Shown here: positions 37,093 through 46,953 of the stretch, one piece after another
Position numbering within the stretch: position 1 is the stretch's first letter
Layout: every line of letters begins with the position of its first letter
NCBI RefSeq assembly: GCF_002277025.1
Contig: NZ_NIWD01000009.1
Location: 450,459-514,458, forward strand
DNA from: Sphingopyxis sp. GW247-27LB
GTDB taxonomy: Bacteria > Pseudomonadota > Alphaproteobacteria > Sphingomonadales > Sphingomonadaceae
Reading direction: 5' to 3'
Length of the DNA: 64,000 bases
Translations under genes and position numbers: made by a program
The notes under the pieces: generated by a model
Told to the model about the DNA's origin: nothing
Databases searched by the model: none
What the model saw: only the letters and a program-made list of their open reading frames with translations

Positions 37093-37148
37093 GGCCTTGG
37101 ATTGACTGTGCAAGGCCGAAAGCGGCCCCTGCCTTCGCAGGGGCGACG
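37093..37148. repeat. Intergenic repeat, family 3, half copy
   Basis: CGGCCTTG ... CAAGGCCG hairpin followed by GGCCCCTGCCTTCGCAGGG and GCGACG. The same modules occur in the full copy at 59261-59338. Next to a family-1 repeat, at the end of maeB. Confidence 0.7.
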
Positions 37149-37156
37149 CCTTCCCC

Positions 37157-39421
37157 TTACCCCGCGATCCCGCCCGCCGCGAGCACGGCGAGGGTCACCA
37201 GGTCCGACGCGGGCGAGGCCATCGTCGCGACCTGCACCGGCTTTTCCATGCCGACGAGCACCGGGCCGATCACCGCGCCGCTGCCCAGCTCGCGCAGCAG
37301 CTTCGCCGACAGATTGGCCGATTGCAGCCCCGGCATCACCAGCACATTGGCCGGCGCTGACAGGCGGCAGAAGGGATAATTCTTCATCAGCCGCTCGTTG
37401 AGCGCGACGTCGGGCGCCATTTCGCCTTCATATTCGAATTCGGGCTGGCGCTCGTCGAGGATGTGGACCGCCTCGCGGATGTTGTCGAGCCACGACCCCG
37501 GCGGGTTGCCGAAGGTCGAATAGGACAGGAAGGCGACGCGCGGTTCGTGCCCCATGCGGCGCGCGACCTGCGCGGTGCGCTCGGCGATGTCGGCGAGCAT
37601 CTCGGCGGTCGGGCGCTCGTTGACGGTCGTGTCGGCGATGAAGATCGTCTGCTGCTGCCCGACCCAGACGTGCATGCCGAACGGCGTCTTGCCCTCGGCA
37701 TGGTCGATCACGCGGCGCACCTCGCGCATCGTCTGCGCATAGGTGCGCGTGACGCCGGTGATCATCGCGTCGCCGAGCCCGAGCTTCAGCAGCAGCGAGC
37801 CGAAGATGTTGCGGTCGCGGTTGACCATGCGCTCGACGTCGCGGCGCAGATAGCCGCGGCGCTGCAGTCGCTCGTAGAGCATGTCGACCATCTGCGGCAC
37901 GTGCGGCGAATTGACGCTGTTGTGCACCTCGAAGCTCTCGGCGTCGGGGACCCCCATCGCGCGCAGCTTGTCGTGCAGCCCTTCGCGACCGACCAGCACC
38001 GGAATGCCGTAGCCGCCGTCGCGGAACTGGATCGCGGCGCGCAGCACGACCTCCTCCTCGCCCTCGGCGAAGACGACGCGCTTGGGATTCTTGCGCGCCG
38101 CCTCATAGGCGAGCGTCAGCACCGAGGTCGTCGGGTTGAGCCGTCCGCGCAGCCGGGTGCGATACTCGTCCATGTCGGCGATCGGATGCTGCGCGACGCC
38201 GGTGTCCATCGCCGCCTTGGCGACCGCCGCGGGCACGATTTCCATCAGCCGCGGGTCGAAGGGCGACGGGATGATATATTCGGGGCCGAAGCTCGACGCG
38301 CGTCCCCCGTAAGCGGCGGCGACCTCTTCGGGCACCTGCTGGCGGGCGAGGTCGGCGATCGCATAGGCGGCCGCGATCTTCATCTCCTCGTTGATCGCGG
38401 TCGCGCGCACGTCGAGCGCCCCCCGGAAGATGAAGGGGAAGCACAGCACATTGTTGACCTGGTTCGGATAGTCCGAACGCCCGGTCGCGATGATCGCGTC
38501 GGGCCGCGCGGCGCGCGCGTCGGGGGGCGAGATTTCGGGGTCGGGGTTCGCCATCGCGAAGATGATCGGCGCCGCCGCCATGTCCTTGACCATCGCGGGC
38601 TTCAGCGCGCCCGCGGCCGACAGGCCGAGGAAGACGTCGGCGCCGACGAGCGCCTCGGTCAGGTCGCGCGCCTCGGTCGGCACCGCGTGCGCCGACTTCC
38701 ACTGGTCCATGCCTTCGGTGCGGCCCTGATAGATGGTGCCCTTGCGGTCGCACATGATGACATTCTCGTGCCGCACGCCCATCGCCTTGATGAGCGCGGT
38801 GCAGGCGATCGCGGCCGCGCCGGCGCCGTTGACGACGACCTTGATGTCCTTGAGGTCGCGTCCGGTCAGGTGGCAGGCGTTGATGAGACCGGCGGCGGTG
38901 ATGATCGCGGTGCCGTGCTGGTCGTCATGGAACACCGGGATGTTCATCTTCTCTTTCAGCGCCGCCTCGATGATGAAGCAGTTGGGCGCGGCGATATCCT
39001 CGAGGTTGATGCCGCCGAAGCTCGGTTCGAGCAGTTCGACCGCGTCGATGAACGCCTGCGGGTCTTCGGTCTTGACCTCGAGGTCGATCGAATCGACGTC
39101 GGCGAAGCGCTTGAACAGCACCGCCTTGCCTTCCATCACCGGTTTCGAGGCGAGCGCGCCGAGATTGCCGAGGCCGAGGATCGCGGTGCCGTTCGAGATC
39201 ACCGCGACGAGGTTGCCCTTGGCGGTGTAGTCATAGGCTTTCGCGGGGTCTTCGGCGATCGCGAGCACCGGCACCGCGACGCCGGGCGAATAGGCGAGGG
39301 AAAGGTCGCGCTGGGTCGCCATCGGCTTCGACGCGACGATCTCGATTTTTCCGGGGCGTCCGTAACTGTGATAAAGCAGGGCCTCGCGGTCCGAAAACTG
39401 CACCTTGCTGCCGCTGTCCAT
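37157..39421 (-). CDS. maeB: NADP-dependent malic enzyme with phosphotransacetylase-like domain
   Basis: 754 residues, the long MaeB architecture. Malic enzyme part (1-~425): LAYSPGVAVPVLAI, NGTAILGLGNLGALASKPVMEGKAVLFK, catalytic and metal-site region LEDIAAPNCFIIE and FHDDQHGTAII, and the NADP fold VVNGAGAAAIACTALI. PTA-like part (~435-754): RVVFAEGEEEVVLRAA, usually catalytically silent and regulatory (acetyl-CoA). It decarboxylates malate to pyruvate with NADPH. Monocistronic, flanked by repeats on both sides. Confidence 0.96.
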   Translation of the reverse strand: MDSGSKVQFSDREALLYHSYGRPGKIEIVASKPMATQRDLSLAYSPGVAVPVLAIAEDPAKAYDYTAKGNLVAVISNGTAILGLGNLGALASKPVMEGKAVLFKRFADVDSIDLEVKTEDPQAFIDAVELLEPSFGGINLEDIAAPNCFIIEAALKEKMNIPVFHDDQHGTAIITAAGLINACHLTGRDLKDIKVVVNGAGAAAIACTALIKAMGVRHENVIMCDRKGTIYQGRTEGMDQWKSAHAVPTEARDLTEALVGADVFLGLSAAGALKPAMVKDMAAAPIIFAMANPDPEISPPDARAARPDAIIATGRSDYPNQVNNVLCFPFIFRGALDVRATAINEEMKIAAAYAIADLARQQVPEEVAAAYGGRASSFGPEYIIPSPFDPRLMEIVPAAVAKAAMDTGVAQHPIADMDEYRTRLRGRLNPTTSVLTLAYEAARKNPKRVVFAEGEEEVVLRAAIQFRDGGYGIPVLVGREGLHDKLRAMGVPDAESFEVHNSVNSPHVPQMVDMLYERLQRRGYLRRDVERMVNRDRNIFGSLLLKLGLGDAMITGVTRTYAQTMREVRRVIDHAEGKTPFGMHVWVGQQQTIFIADTTVNERPTAEMLADIAERTAQVARRMGHEPRVAFLSYSTFGNPPGSWLDNIREAVHILDERQPEFEYEGEMAPDVALNERLMKNYPFCRLSAPANVLVMPGLQSANLSAKLLRELGSGAVIGPVLVGMEKPVQVATMASPASDLVTLAVLAAGGIAG

Positions 39422-39770
39422 TCGCTATCCTCTCAAAATCCAAACAAGATGCGCGCCCGAGTGTTTCCCCTAGCGCCGCCTCGCGAAAATGTAACCGGCA
39501 ATATTGGAGATGGTGATCGCGGAGTATTCGCCGGCAAACGGCCGACTGTGGCCACTGTCCTCCCCTCCCGCAGGCGGGAGGGGTCGGGGGTGGGCGGCGA
39601 CGTTGCGGTATGCCCACCCCGCTGCGGCTAGCGAGCGAGCTCGCAAGCCTCGCTGCCCCTCCCGCTTGCGGGAGGGGATGAGGCCGTCACCCAATCACCC
39701 TCCCCACCTCAAACCCGACATTCGCTCGCCCCACCTTGCCATGCCGCCCTCAATCACTAAGCAGGGGCGG
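39422..39770. other. Intergenic region between maeB and mutS with family-2 repeat
   Basis: 349 nt. The maeB side (39422-39558) should hold the leftward maeB promoter. The middle is a family-2 repeat (39559-39681). The rest leads to mutS. An in-frame ATG at 39741 (MPPSITKQGR) could extend MutS by ten residues, but it has no ribosome-binding site. Confidence 0.6.
39559..39681. repeat. Palindromic intergenic repeat, family 2 (CTCCCCTCCC), copy 1
   Basis: CTCCCCTCCCGC / GCGGGAGGGG hairpin followed by TCGGGGGTGGGC, then CCCACCCC and a second CCCCTCCCGC / GCGGGAGGGG hairpin. The same layout recurs at 48807-48923 and 55683-55782. Confidence 0.85.
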
Positions 39771-42434
39771 ATGCCCGCCACCGCTCCCAAACCCGCGAAC
39801 AGCAATGCCGCGCCTGCGTCCGCGACGCCGATGATGGCACAATATTGGTCGCTGAAGGAGCGCGCGGGCGATTGCCTGCTCTTCTATCGCATGGGCGACT
39901 TCTTCGAGCTGTTCTTCGACGATGCCAAGGCGGCGGCGGCGACGCTCGACATCGCGCTGACGTCGCGCGGCGAGCATGGCGGCGAGCCGGTGCCGATGTG
40001 CGGGGTGCCCGTGCATGCGGCTGAATCCTATCTCGCGCGGCTGATCAAGGCGGGGCACCGCGTCGCGATCGCCGAACAGGTCGAGACCCCGGCCGAGGCG
40101 AAGGCGCGCGGCGGGTCGAAGGCGCTCGTCGCGCGCGACATCGTGCGCTTCGTCACCGCGGGGACGCTGACCGAGGAGGCTTTGCTCGAAGGGCGGAGCG
40201 CTAACCGGCTCGCGGCGCTCGCGACGGTGGGCAGCGAGAATGAGGTTGCGATCGCCGCCGCCGACATCTCGACCGGCCGCTTCGAGGTCGTCGCGGTGCG
40301 CCCCGAGCAGGTCGATGCCGAGCTGGCGCGGCTCGCGCCCTCCGAACTGCTGGTCAGCGAGGCGGCGGACGACCTTCCCGCCTGGACCGCGCGGCAGGTG
40401 GTGCGGCGCCCGCAGGGCGATTTTTCGAGCGGCGCCGGGCAGAAAAGGCTCGAAACCCTGTTCGGCGTGCGGACGCTCGACGGCTTCGGCGCCTTCACGC
40501 GCGGCGAGGTCGCGGCGATGGGGGCGGTCGCCGCCTATCTCGACCATGTCGGCACCGGCGGCGCGGTTTTCCTGCAGCCGCCGCTGCGCGTGTCGGCGTC
40601 GGGGCGGATGGCGATCGACGCCGCGACGCGCGAAAGCCTCGAACTCGTCCGCACGATGGCGGGAACCCGCGACGGCAGTCTCCTCGCCACGATCGACCGC
40701 ACGGTGACCGCGGCCGGCGCGCGGCTGCTCGCCGACGACCTCGCGAGCCCGCTCACCGACAAGGCGGCGATCCTCGACCGGCTCGATCTCGTCGACGCGC
40801 TCGCGCGCGATGCGCTGTGGCGCGGCGAGCTCAGGAGCGAATTGCGCGCGCTCCCCGATGCGGGTCGCGCGCTCGGGCGCCTCGTCGCCGGACGCGGGGG
40901 CCCGCGCGACCTTGCGCAGCTTCGCGACGCGCTCGGTGGCGCACGGCTGCTACGCGAGCGGCTCGCGCGCCGCGCCGACCTGCCGCCTCTGCTCGCGCGG
41001 CTGCTGCCGGGGCTCGACGGTCATGGCGCGCTCGTCGACGAACTCACACGCGCGCTGGTCGAAACCCCGCCGGTCGACGCGGCGCAGGGCGGCTATATCG
41101 CCGAAAGCTATGACGCCGCGCTCGACGCGCTGCGCGAAACCGCGCGCGACGGGCGCAAGGCGATCGCGGCGCTCGAGGCGCAGTATCGCGATCGCACCGG
41201 CATCGCTTCGCTCAAGATCCGTCACAATGGCGTGCTCGGCTATCATGTCGAAGTGCCCGCGCGCCATGCCGACGCGCTGATGGCGCCCGAATCGGGCTTC
41301 ACCCACCGCCAGACGCTCGCCGGCGTGGTGCGCTTCAATTCGTCCGACCTCCACGAAGCCGCGAGCCGGGTGACGCAGGCGGGGGTCCACGCGCTCGCCG
41401 CCGAGGCGGCGCATCTCGAAACGCTGACCGATCAGGCGGTCGCGCGGCGCGAGGCGATTGCCGCATCGTGCGACGTCCTCGCGCGCATCGACGTCGCGGC
41501 GGCGATCGCCGACCATGCGATGAGCCACAATTGGTGCCGCCCCGACCTCGCCGACGAGCCGTGCCTCGACGTTGCCGGCGGCCGGCATCCGGTGGTCGAG
41601 GCGGCGCTGGCGAAGAGCGGTGAGCGCTTCGTGCCCAACGACGTCGCGCTGTCGGAGGACGACCGGCTGTGGCTCGTGACGGGTCCGAACATGGGCGGCA
41701 AGTCGACCTTCCTGCGCCAGAACGCGCTGATCGTCGTGCTCGCGCAGGCGGGCGCGTTCGTCCCCGCCGCCGCGGCGAAGCTCGGGCTCGTCGACCGCCT
41801 GTTCAGCCGCGTCGGCGCGAGCGACAATCTCGCGCGCGGGCGCTCGACCTTCATGGTCGAGATGGTCGAGACCGCGGCGATCCTCGCCCAGGCAACGCCG
41901 CGAAGCTTCGTGATCCTCGACGAAGTCGGGCGCGGCACCTCGACCTACGACGGGCTCGCGCTCGCCTGGTCGGTGGTCGAGGCGGTGCACGAGGTCAACC
42001 AGTGCCGCTGCCTGTTCGCGACGCACTATCACGAGTTGACCCGGCTCGCCGAAACGCTGAGCGCGCTCTCGCTCCACCATGTCCGCGCGCGCGAATGGCA
42101 GGGCGACCTTGTGCTGCTCCACGAGGTCGCCGAGGGACCCGCCGACCGCAGCTATGGCCTCGCGGTCGCGCGGCTCGCCGGAGTGCCCGCCGGGGTCGTC
42201 AAGCGCGCCGAGGCGGTGCTCGCGAAGCTCGAAGCGGGGCGCGAGGCGACCGGCGGGCTGGCGGCGGGGCTCGACGACCTGCCGCTCTTTGCGGCGACGC
42301 TCGCCGCGGCACCCGAGGCGGCGAAGGACGCGCTGCGCGAGGCGCTCGCGGGAATCGAGCCCGACGCGCTCGCCCCGCGCGAGGCGCTCGACGCGCTCTA
42401 CCGGCTCAAGCAGATCGTGGCGGGCGAACCATGA
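39771..42434 (+). CDS. mutS: DNA mismatch repair protein MutS
   Basis: 887 residues. Mismatch-recognition motif GDFFELFFDDA (Phe44, Glu46; the F-x-E pair), connector, lever/clamp, and the ATPase domain with Walker A GPNMGGKSTFLRQ, ASDNLARGRSTFMVEM, Walker B FVILDEVGRGTSTYDG and ATHYHELTRL. It binds mispairs and recruits MutL. AGGGGCGG precedes ATG 39771. The stop overlaps glnD by 4 nt (ATGA), so both are translated from one mRNA. Confidence 0.96.
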   Translation: MPATAPKPANSNAAPASATPMMAQYWSLKERAGDCLLFYRMGDFFELFFDDAKAAAATLDIALTSRGEHGGEPVPMCGVPVHAAESYLARLIKAGHRVAIAEQVETPAEAKARGGSKALVARDIVRFVTAGTLTEEALLEGRSANRLAALATVGSENEVAIAAADISTGRFEVVAVRPEQVDAELARLAPSELLVSEAADDLPAWTARQVVRRPQGDFSSGAGQKRLETLFGVRTLDGFGAFTRGEVAAMGAVAAYLDHVGTGGAVFLQPPLRVSASGRMAIDAATRESLELVRTMAGTRDGSLLATIDRTVTAAGARLLADDLASPLTDKAAILDRLDLVDALARDALWRGELRSELRALPDAGRALGRLVAGRGGPRDLAQLRDALGGARLLRERLARRADLPPLLARLLPGLDGHGALVDELTRALVETPPVDAAQGGYIAESYDAALDALRETARDGRKAIAALEAQYRDRTGIASLKIRHNGVLGYHVEVPARHADALMAPESGFTHRQTLAGVVRFNSSDLHEAASRVTQAGVHALAAEAAHLETLTDQAVARREAIAASCDVLARIDVAAAIADHAMSHNWCRPDLADEPCLDVAGGRHPVVEAALAKSGERFVPNDVALSEDDRLWLVTGPNMGGKSTFLRQNALIVVLAQAGAFVPAAAAKLGLVDRLFSRVGASDNLARGRSTFMVEMVETAAILAQATPRSFVILDEVGRGTSTYDGLALAWSVVEAVHEVNQCRCLFATHYHELTRLAETLSALSLHHVRAREWQGDLVLLHEVAEGPADRSYGLAVARLAGVPAGVVKRAEAVLAKLEAGREATGGLAAGLDDLPLFAATLAAAPEAAKDALREALAGIEPDALAPREALDALYRLKQIVAGEP

Positions 42435-45190
42435 GCGACCTCTTCGACCATCTCGACCACCGCCGCGCGATCATCGACCGGCGCGCTTTGTCGGGGCAGC
42501 TCGACGAGATCGCGGCGGAGACGAGCGACACCGGCCAGCGCCGCCGCGCGATGGTCGCGCTGCTCAAGGAGGCGCTCGAGGCGGGGCGCGCCGAGATCGA
42601 GCGCCGCCTGCTCGACCACCCCTCCTCGGGGCGGATCGCGGCCAATGCGACCGCCTTTCTGATCGACCAGATCGTCCGCCTCAGTCATGATTTCACCACC
42701 CATCATCTCTATCCCGCGAGCAATCGCACGGCGGGCGAGCGGATCACTGTGATCGCGGTCGGCGGCTACGGCCGCGGCGAGATGGCGCCGCACAGCGACG
42801 TCGACATCGGCTTCCTGACTCCGTTCAAGCAGACGAGCTGGACCGAGCAGGTGATCGAGGCGCAGCTCTATACCTTGTGGGACCTCGGGCTGAAGGTCGG
42901 CCACTCGTCGCGCTCGGTCGACGAGATGATTCGCGCCGCGAAGGACGACCTCACCATCCGCACCGCGCTGGTCGAGGCGCGCTTCATCTGGGGCGACCGC
43001 GAGCTCTACGATCAGGCAGCGGCGCGCTTCGATGCCGAGGTCGTCGCGGGCAACGCGCGTGCGTTTGTGGCCGAAAAGCTCGCCGAGCGCGACGAGCGGC
43101 ACAAAAGGATGGGTGATTCGCGCTATGTCGTCGAACCCAATGTGAAGGAGGGCAAGGGCGGGCTTCGCGACCTCCACACGCTGTTCTGGATCGGCAAGTT
43201 CATCCACCGCGTCCGCACCGTCCCCGAGCTCGTCGAAGCGGGGCTGCTCACCGCGCGCGAGCTACGGCAATTCTCGCGCGCCGAGAATTTCCTCCTCGCC
43301 GTGCGCTGCCACCTCCATATCCTCGCCGGGCGCGCCGAGGACCGGCTGACCTTCGACTTCCAGCGCGAGATCGCGCACCGCATGCAGTTCGCCGAGCGGC
43401 CGGGGAAGAGCGCGGTCGAGCGCTTCATGCAGCTCTATTTCCTCCACGCGAAAAGCGTCGGCGACGTGACCGGGACCTTCCTCGCGCATCTCGACGACCA
43501 GCTCGCGGCGCGCGGACGGCGTTTCCTGCCGACGATCCGTCGACGCCCGGGCAAGCTCGGCGGCTTCGTCCTCGACCGCGGCCGCCTCGCCCTGCCCGCG
43601 GACGATTTCTTTCAGAAGGACCCGGTCCGCCTGCTCGAAATCTTCGCGCTCGCCGACCGTTACGGCCTCGAAATCCATCCGCAGGCGATGCGTCAGGCGC
43701 GCCACGACGCGAAGCTGATCGAAACCCGCAGCGTCCGCCGCGACGCGCGCGCGAACGAGCTGTTCCTCGACGTTCTGACCTCCCCGCGCGACCCCGAAAC
43801 GGTGCTGCGCTGGATGAACGAGGCGGGGGTGTTCGGCCGCTTCGTGCCCGATTTCGGACGTGTCGTCGCGCAGATGCAGTTCGACATGTACCATCATTAC
43901 ACGGTCGACGAGCACACGATCCGCGCGATCGGGCTGCTCTCCGACATCGAGCAGGACCGGTTGAAGGACGACCACCCGCTGTCCACCGCGATCATGGGGC
44001 AATTGCAGTCGCGGCGCGTCATCTACGCCGCGGTCCTGCTCCACGACATCGCCAAGGGGCGCGGCGGCGACCATAGCGTGCTCGGCGCCGAACTCGCGCT
44101 GCGGGTCTGCCCGCGCCTCGGCCTGTCCGAGGCGGAGACCGAGACGGTGTCGTGGCTGGTGCGCCATCATCTTTTGATGTCGGCGACCGCGTTCAAGCGC
44201 GACCTCGCCGATTTCAAGACGATCCTCGATTTCGCACAGGTCGTGCAGAGCCCCGAGCGCTTGCGCCTGCTGCTCGTCCTCACCGTGGTCGACATCCGCG
44301 CGGTCGGCCCCGGCGTGTGGAACAGCTGGAAGCGCCAATTGCTTACCGAACTGTTCGACGCCGCCGAGGAGGTGCTGCGCCTCGGCCACAAGCAGCGCGG
44401 GCGCGAGGTGCGGATCGCGAGCAAAAAGGAGGAGGCGCAGGCGCTGCTCCAGCTCGGCGACAAGGATTTCGCCAAGATCGCGAAGCGGCTGCCCGAAAGC
44501 TACTGGATCGCCGAGCCGGTCGAGGTGATCGCCGCCAATCTGATCCACATCCAGAAAGCGGGCGACGCGCCGCTGCATATCGCCGCCGTCCCCGACGACG
44601 ATCGCGGCGCGACGCTGGTGATGGTGCTCGCCGCCGACCATCCGGGGCTCTTCTATCGCATCGCGGGCGGCATCCACCTCGCGGGCGGCAACATCATCGA
44701 CGCGCGCATCCATACGACGCGCGACGGGCTTGCGCTCGACAATTTCCTCGTCCAGGATCCGCTCGGCCGTCCCTTTGCCGAGGCCGAGCAGATCGTCCGC
44801 CTGACCCGCGCGATCGAGGATGCGCTCGCCAACCGGCAGAAGCTGCTGCCCAAGCTCGAGGCGCGCGCCCTCCCCCGCACCCGCGCCGAGGCCTTCCGCA
44901 TCGCGCCCAATGTCTTCGTCGACAACAAGGCGTCGAACCGCTTCACGGTGATCGAGGTCAATGCACAGGACCGCCCGGCGCTGCTCAACCAGCTCGCCTA
45001 TGCGCTGTTCCAGTCGAAGGTGACGGTGCATTCGGCGCATGTCGCCACCTATGGCGAGCGCGCGGTCGACACCTTCTACGTCACCGACCTGATCGGCGAC
45101 AAGATCGACAGCGCGGCGCGTGTGAAGGGGCTCGAAAAGCGCCTGCTCGAAGCCGCGGCGAGCCGCAGCGAGGAGGCGGTGGCGGCGTAG
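42431..45190 (+). CDS. glnD: PII uridylyltransferase / uridylyl-removing enzyme GlnD
   Basis: 919 residues. Nucleotidyltransferase domain GGYGRGEMAPHSDVDIGFL, GlnD helical domain with VEPNVKEGKGGLRDLHTLFWIGK, HD hydrolase domain VLLHDIAKGRGGDHS, and two C-terminal ACT domains (LVMVLAADHPGLFYRIAGGI; FTVIEVNAQDRPALLNQLAYAL). It senses glutamine and adds or removes UMP on PII proteins, controlling nitrogen metabolism. Start overlaps mutS. Confidence 0.96.
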   Translation: MSDLFDHLDHRRAIIDRRALSGQLDEIAAETSDTGQRRRAMVALLKEALEAGRAEIERRLLDHPSSGRIAANATAFLIDQIVRLSHDFTTHHLYPASNRTAGERITVIAVGGYGRGEMAPHSDVDIGFLTPFKQTSWTEQVIEAQLYTLWDLGLKVGHSSRSVDEMIRAAKDDLTIRTALVEARFIWGDRELYDQAAARFDAEVVAGNARAFVAEKLAERDERHKRMGDSRYVVEPNVKEGKGGLRDLHTLFWIGKFIHRVRTVPELVEAGLLTARELRQFSRAENFLLAVRCHLHILAGRAEDRLTFDFQREIAHRMQFAERPGKSAVERFMQLYFLHAKSVGDVTGTFLAHLDDQLAARGRRFLPTIRRRPGKLGGFVLDRGRLALPADDFFQKDPVRLLEIFALADRYGLEIHPQAMRQARHDAKLIETRSVRRDARANELFLDVLTSPRDPETVLRWMNEAGVFGRFVPDFGRVVAQMQFDMYHHYTVDEHTIRAIGLLSDIEQDRLKDDHPLSTAIMGQLQSRRVIYAAVLLHDIAKGRGGDHSVLGAELALRVCPRLGLSEAETETVSWLVRHHLLMSATAFKRDLADFKTILDFAQVVQSPERLRLLLVLTVVDIRAVGPGVWNSWKRQLLTELFDAAEEVLRLGHKQRGREVRIASKKEEAQALLQLGDKDFAKIAKRLPESYWIAEPVEVIAANLIHIQKAGDAPLHIAAVPDDDRGATLVMVLAADHPGLFYRIAGGIHLAGGNIIDARIHTTRDGLALDNFLVQDPLGRPFAEAEQIVRLTRAIEDALANRQKLLPKLEARALPRTRAEAFRIAPNVFVDNKASNRFTVIEVNAQDRPALLNQLAYALFQSKVTVHSAHVATYGERAVDTFYVTDLIGDKIDSAARVKGLEKRLLEAAASRSEEAVAA

Positions 45191-45342
45191 GAAATTTCCT
45201 GCCCCGTCCCTCCGTTCCTCCGGTCATCCCCGAAAAACCACCTCCCGCCGCTATCCACCGCGCCAGCGGAAACGTGCGGCCGCTTCCGCGGGTTTCGCCC
45301 TAGCCCGTCTTTTGCACGGGTCATAAGCCAAGGGAGTGATCG

Positions 45343-45588
45343 ATGCGTTTCCAACCTCTCATGCTGGCAGGCGCGACCGCGCTGCTGCTCGCAGCCTGCT
45401 CGAACAAGGAAGAAGTCGCCGCTGCTCCGCCCCCGCCCCCCGGCGCGGTTCCCGGCAGCGTCGCCGCCGATCGCGACGGCGACGGCATCATCGACGGCTA
45501 TTACACCGCCGACGGCATCTATCATCCGAACGCGCCGATGGCGCCGCCCCCGCCCCCGCCGCCGACCCAGGTCGGAGAGAGGGGCTGA
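45343..45588 (+). CDS. Small proline-rich lipoprotein with EF-hand-like loop
   Basis: 81 residues. Lipobox LAAC (Cys19); mature part has two proline runs (PPPPPG and PPPPPPPP) flanking ADRDGDGIIDGYYTADGIYHP. DRDGDGIIDG has the acidic spacing of a calcium-binding EF-hand-type loop (D-x-D-G-D-x-x-x). Probably an outer-membrane-anchored peptide spanning toward the peptidoglycan. It is followed by an L,D-transpeptidase gene 17 nt downstream, so a wall-related role is plausible. AAGGGAGTGATCG supplies the ribosome-binding site. No family recognised. Confidence 0.75.
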   Translation: MRFQPLMLAGATALLLAACSNKEEVAAAPPPPPGAVPGSVAADRDGDGIIDGYYTADGIYHPNAPMAPPPPPPPTQVGERG

Positions 45589-45605
45589 GCCCCCATGTTT
45601 CGGGG

Positions 45606-46928
45606 ATGCGGCGCCGCTGCATCCCCCTATTCCTGATCCTCGCCGCAGCAGCACCGGGCTTCGCCCTCCCCGCTCCGGCCTTCGCCGCCGACCGATCCTC
45701 CGCATCGCGCACCACCGTCCCCATCGACGACGCGGTCGCGCTGCTCTTGCGCGAGGAAGCGGGCGGCGACCTCAAGCGCTTCTATGCCGCGCGCGGCTAT
45801 CGTCCGCTGTGGGTTCGCGCGGGCAAGATCGGCGCGCCCGCCCAGAGCCTGCTCGGCTGGCTCGATTCGGCGCGGCTCGACGGGCTCAAACCCGCGTCCT
45901 ACGAACCCGACCGGCTGCGCGCGCGGCTCGCGGCGGCGAGGGGCGGCGACGCGGCGGCGCTGGCGCGTGCCGAACTCGACCTGTCGAAGGCCTTCGCCGC
46001 CTATGTCCGCGACCAGCGCCGCGCGCGCGACGTCGACATGATCTGGGCCGACAAATCGCTCAAGCCCAAGCGCCCCGACGCCGAGGCAGTGCTTCGCGCG
46101 GCCTCCTTTCCCAAGGATTTCGGGGCCTATATGAAGGGCATGGCGTGGATGAGCGAACATTATGTCCGCCTCCGCCGCCTCGTCGGCCAGGCGCGCGAAT
46201 CGGGCGCGTCGAAGGCGGCGCTCGACCGGCTCGCGCTCAACCTCGACCGCGCGCGCGTCCTTCCCGGCCCCTGGACGCACCATATCGTCGTCGATGCTTC
46301 GTCGGGGCAGCTCTATTATTATGGCGACGGCCAGCGCGAAGGGTCGATGCGCGTCGTCGTCGGCGCGCGCGAGACGCAGACGCCGATGCTTGCCGGCAAT
46401 ATCCAGTGGGCGATCCTCAACCCCTATTGGAACGTCCCCGACTATCTCGCCGAACGCAGCATCGCGCCCAAGATACTCGCCGGGCGCAGCCTCAAATCGC
46501 TGCATATGGAGGCGCTGTCCGACTGGGGGCCGAACCCGCGCAAGCTCGACCCCGCGGAAATCGACTGGCAGGCGGTGGCGGCGGGGAAGCAGCTGCTGCG
46601 CCTGCGCGAGCTGCCGGGCAGCCATAATTCGATGGGCAAGGTCAAATTCCTCTTCCCCAACAAGGAAGGCATCTACCTCCACGATACCCCCGACCGCGCG
46701 CTGCTCAAGAAGGACGACCGCCATTTCAGCAATGGCTGCATCCGCCTCGAGAAAGCGTCCGAACTCGGCCGCTGGCTGTTCCAGCGCCCGCTGCGTGCGA
46801 AGAGCGGCGCCCCCGAACAGGCGGTCCCCCTGCCCGCCGAAGTGCCGGTCTACCTCACCTATTTCACCGCCGTCGCAGTAAAGGGCGGGGTGGCGTTCCG
46901 CGACGATGTTTATGGGCGCGACGGGTAG
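45606..46928 (+). CDS. L,D-transpeptidase (YkuD; YcbB-like)
   Basis: 440 residues. Signal peptide (1-~27), N-terminal scaffold/PG-binding-like region (YAARGYRPLWVRAGKIGAPAQSLLGWLDSA) and a C-terminal YkuD catalytic domain with His373 and Cys378 in HFSNGCIRLE. LNPYWNVPDYL and the long insertion before the catalytic Cys resemble YcbB (LdtD), which makes 3-3 peptidoglycan cross-links and is beta-lactam tolerant. The start MRRRCIPL at 45606 precedes the signal peptide. Co-directional with the small lipoprotein upstream. Confidence 0.9.
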   Translation: MRRRCIPLFLILAAAAPGFALPAPAFAADRSSASRTTVPIDDAVALLLREEAGGDLKRFYAARGYRPLWVRAGKIGAPAQSLLGWLDSARLDGLKPASYEPDRLRARLAAARGGDAAALARAELDLSKAFAAYVRDQRRARDVDMIWADKSLKPKRPDAEAVLRAASFPKDFGAYMKGMAWMSEHYVRLRRLVGQARESGASKAALDRLALNLDRARVLPGPWTHHIVVDASSGQLYYYGDGQREGSMRVVVGARETQTPMLAGNIQWAILNPYWNVPDYLAERSIAPKILAGRSLKSLHMEALSDWGPNPRKLDPAEIDWQAVAAGKQLLRLRELPGSHNSMGKVKFLFPNKEGIYLHDTPDRALLKKDDRHFSNGCIRLEKASELGRWLFQRPLRAKSGAPEQAVPLPAEVPVYLTYFTAVAVKGGVAFRDDVYGRDG

Positions 46929-46953
46929 AGAGTAGGTCCGTTCCTGATCGCCC

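Noticed and set aside
37463..39631. 722-codon open frame antisense to maeB
   Set aside because: Same reason: a composition shadow of a long GC-rich gene; it also runs into the family-2 repeat.
43262..45040. 592-codon open frame antisense to glnD
   Set aside because: glnD has all domain motifs; the antisense frame has none.
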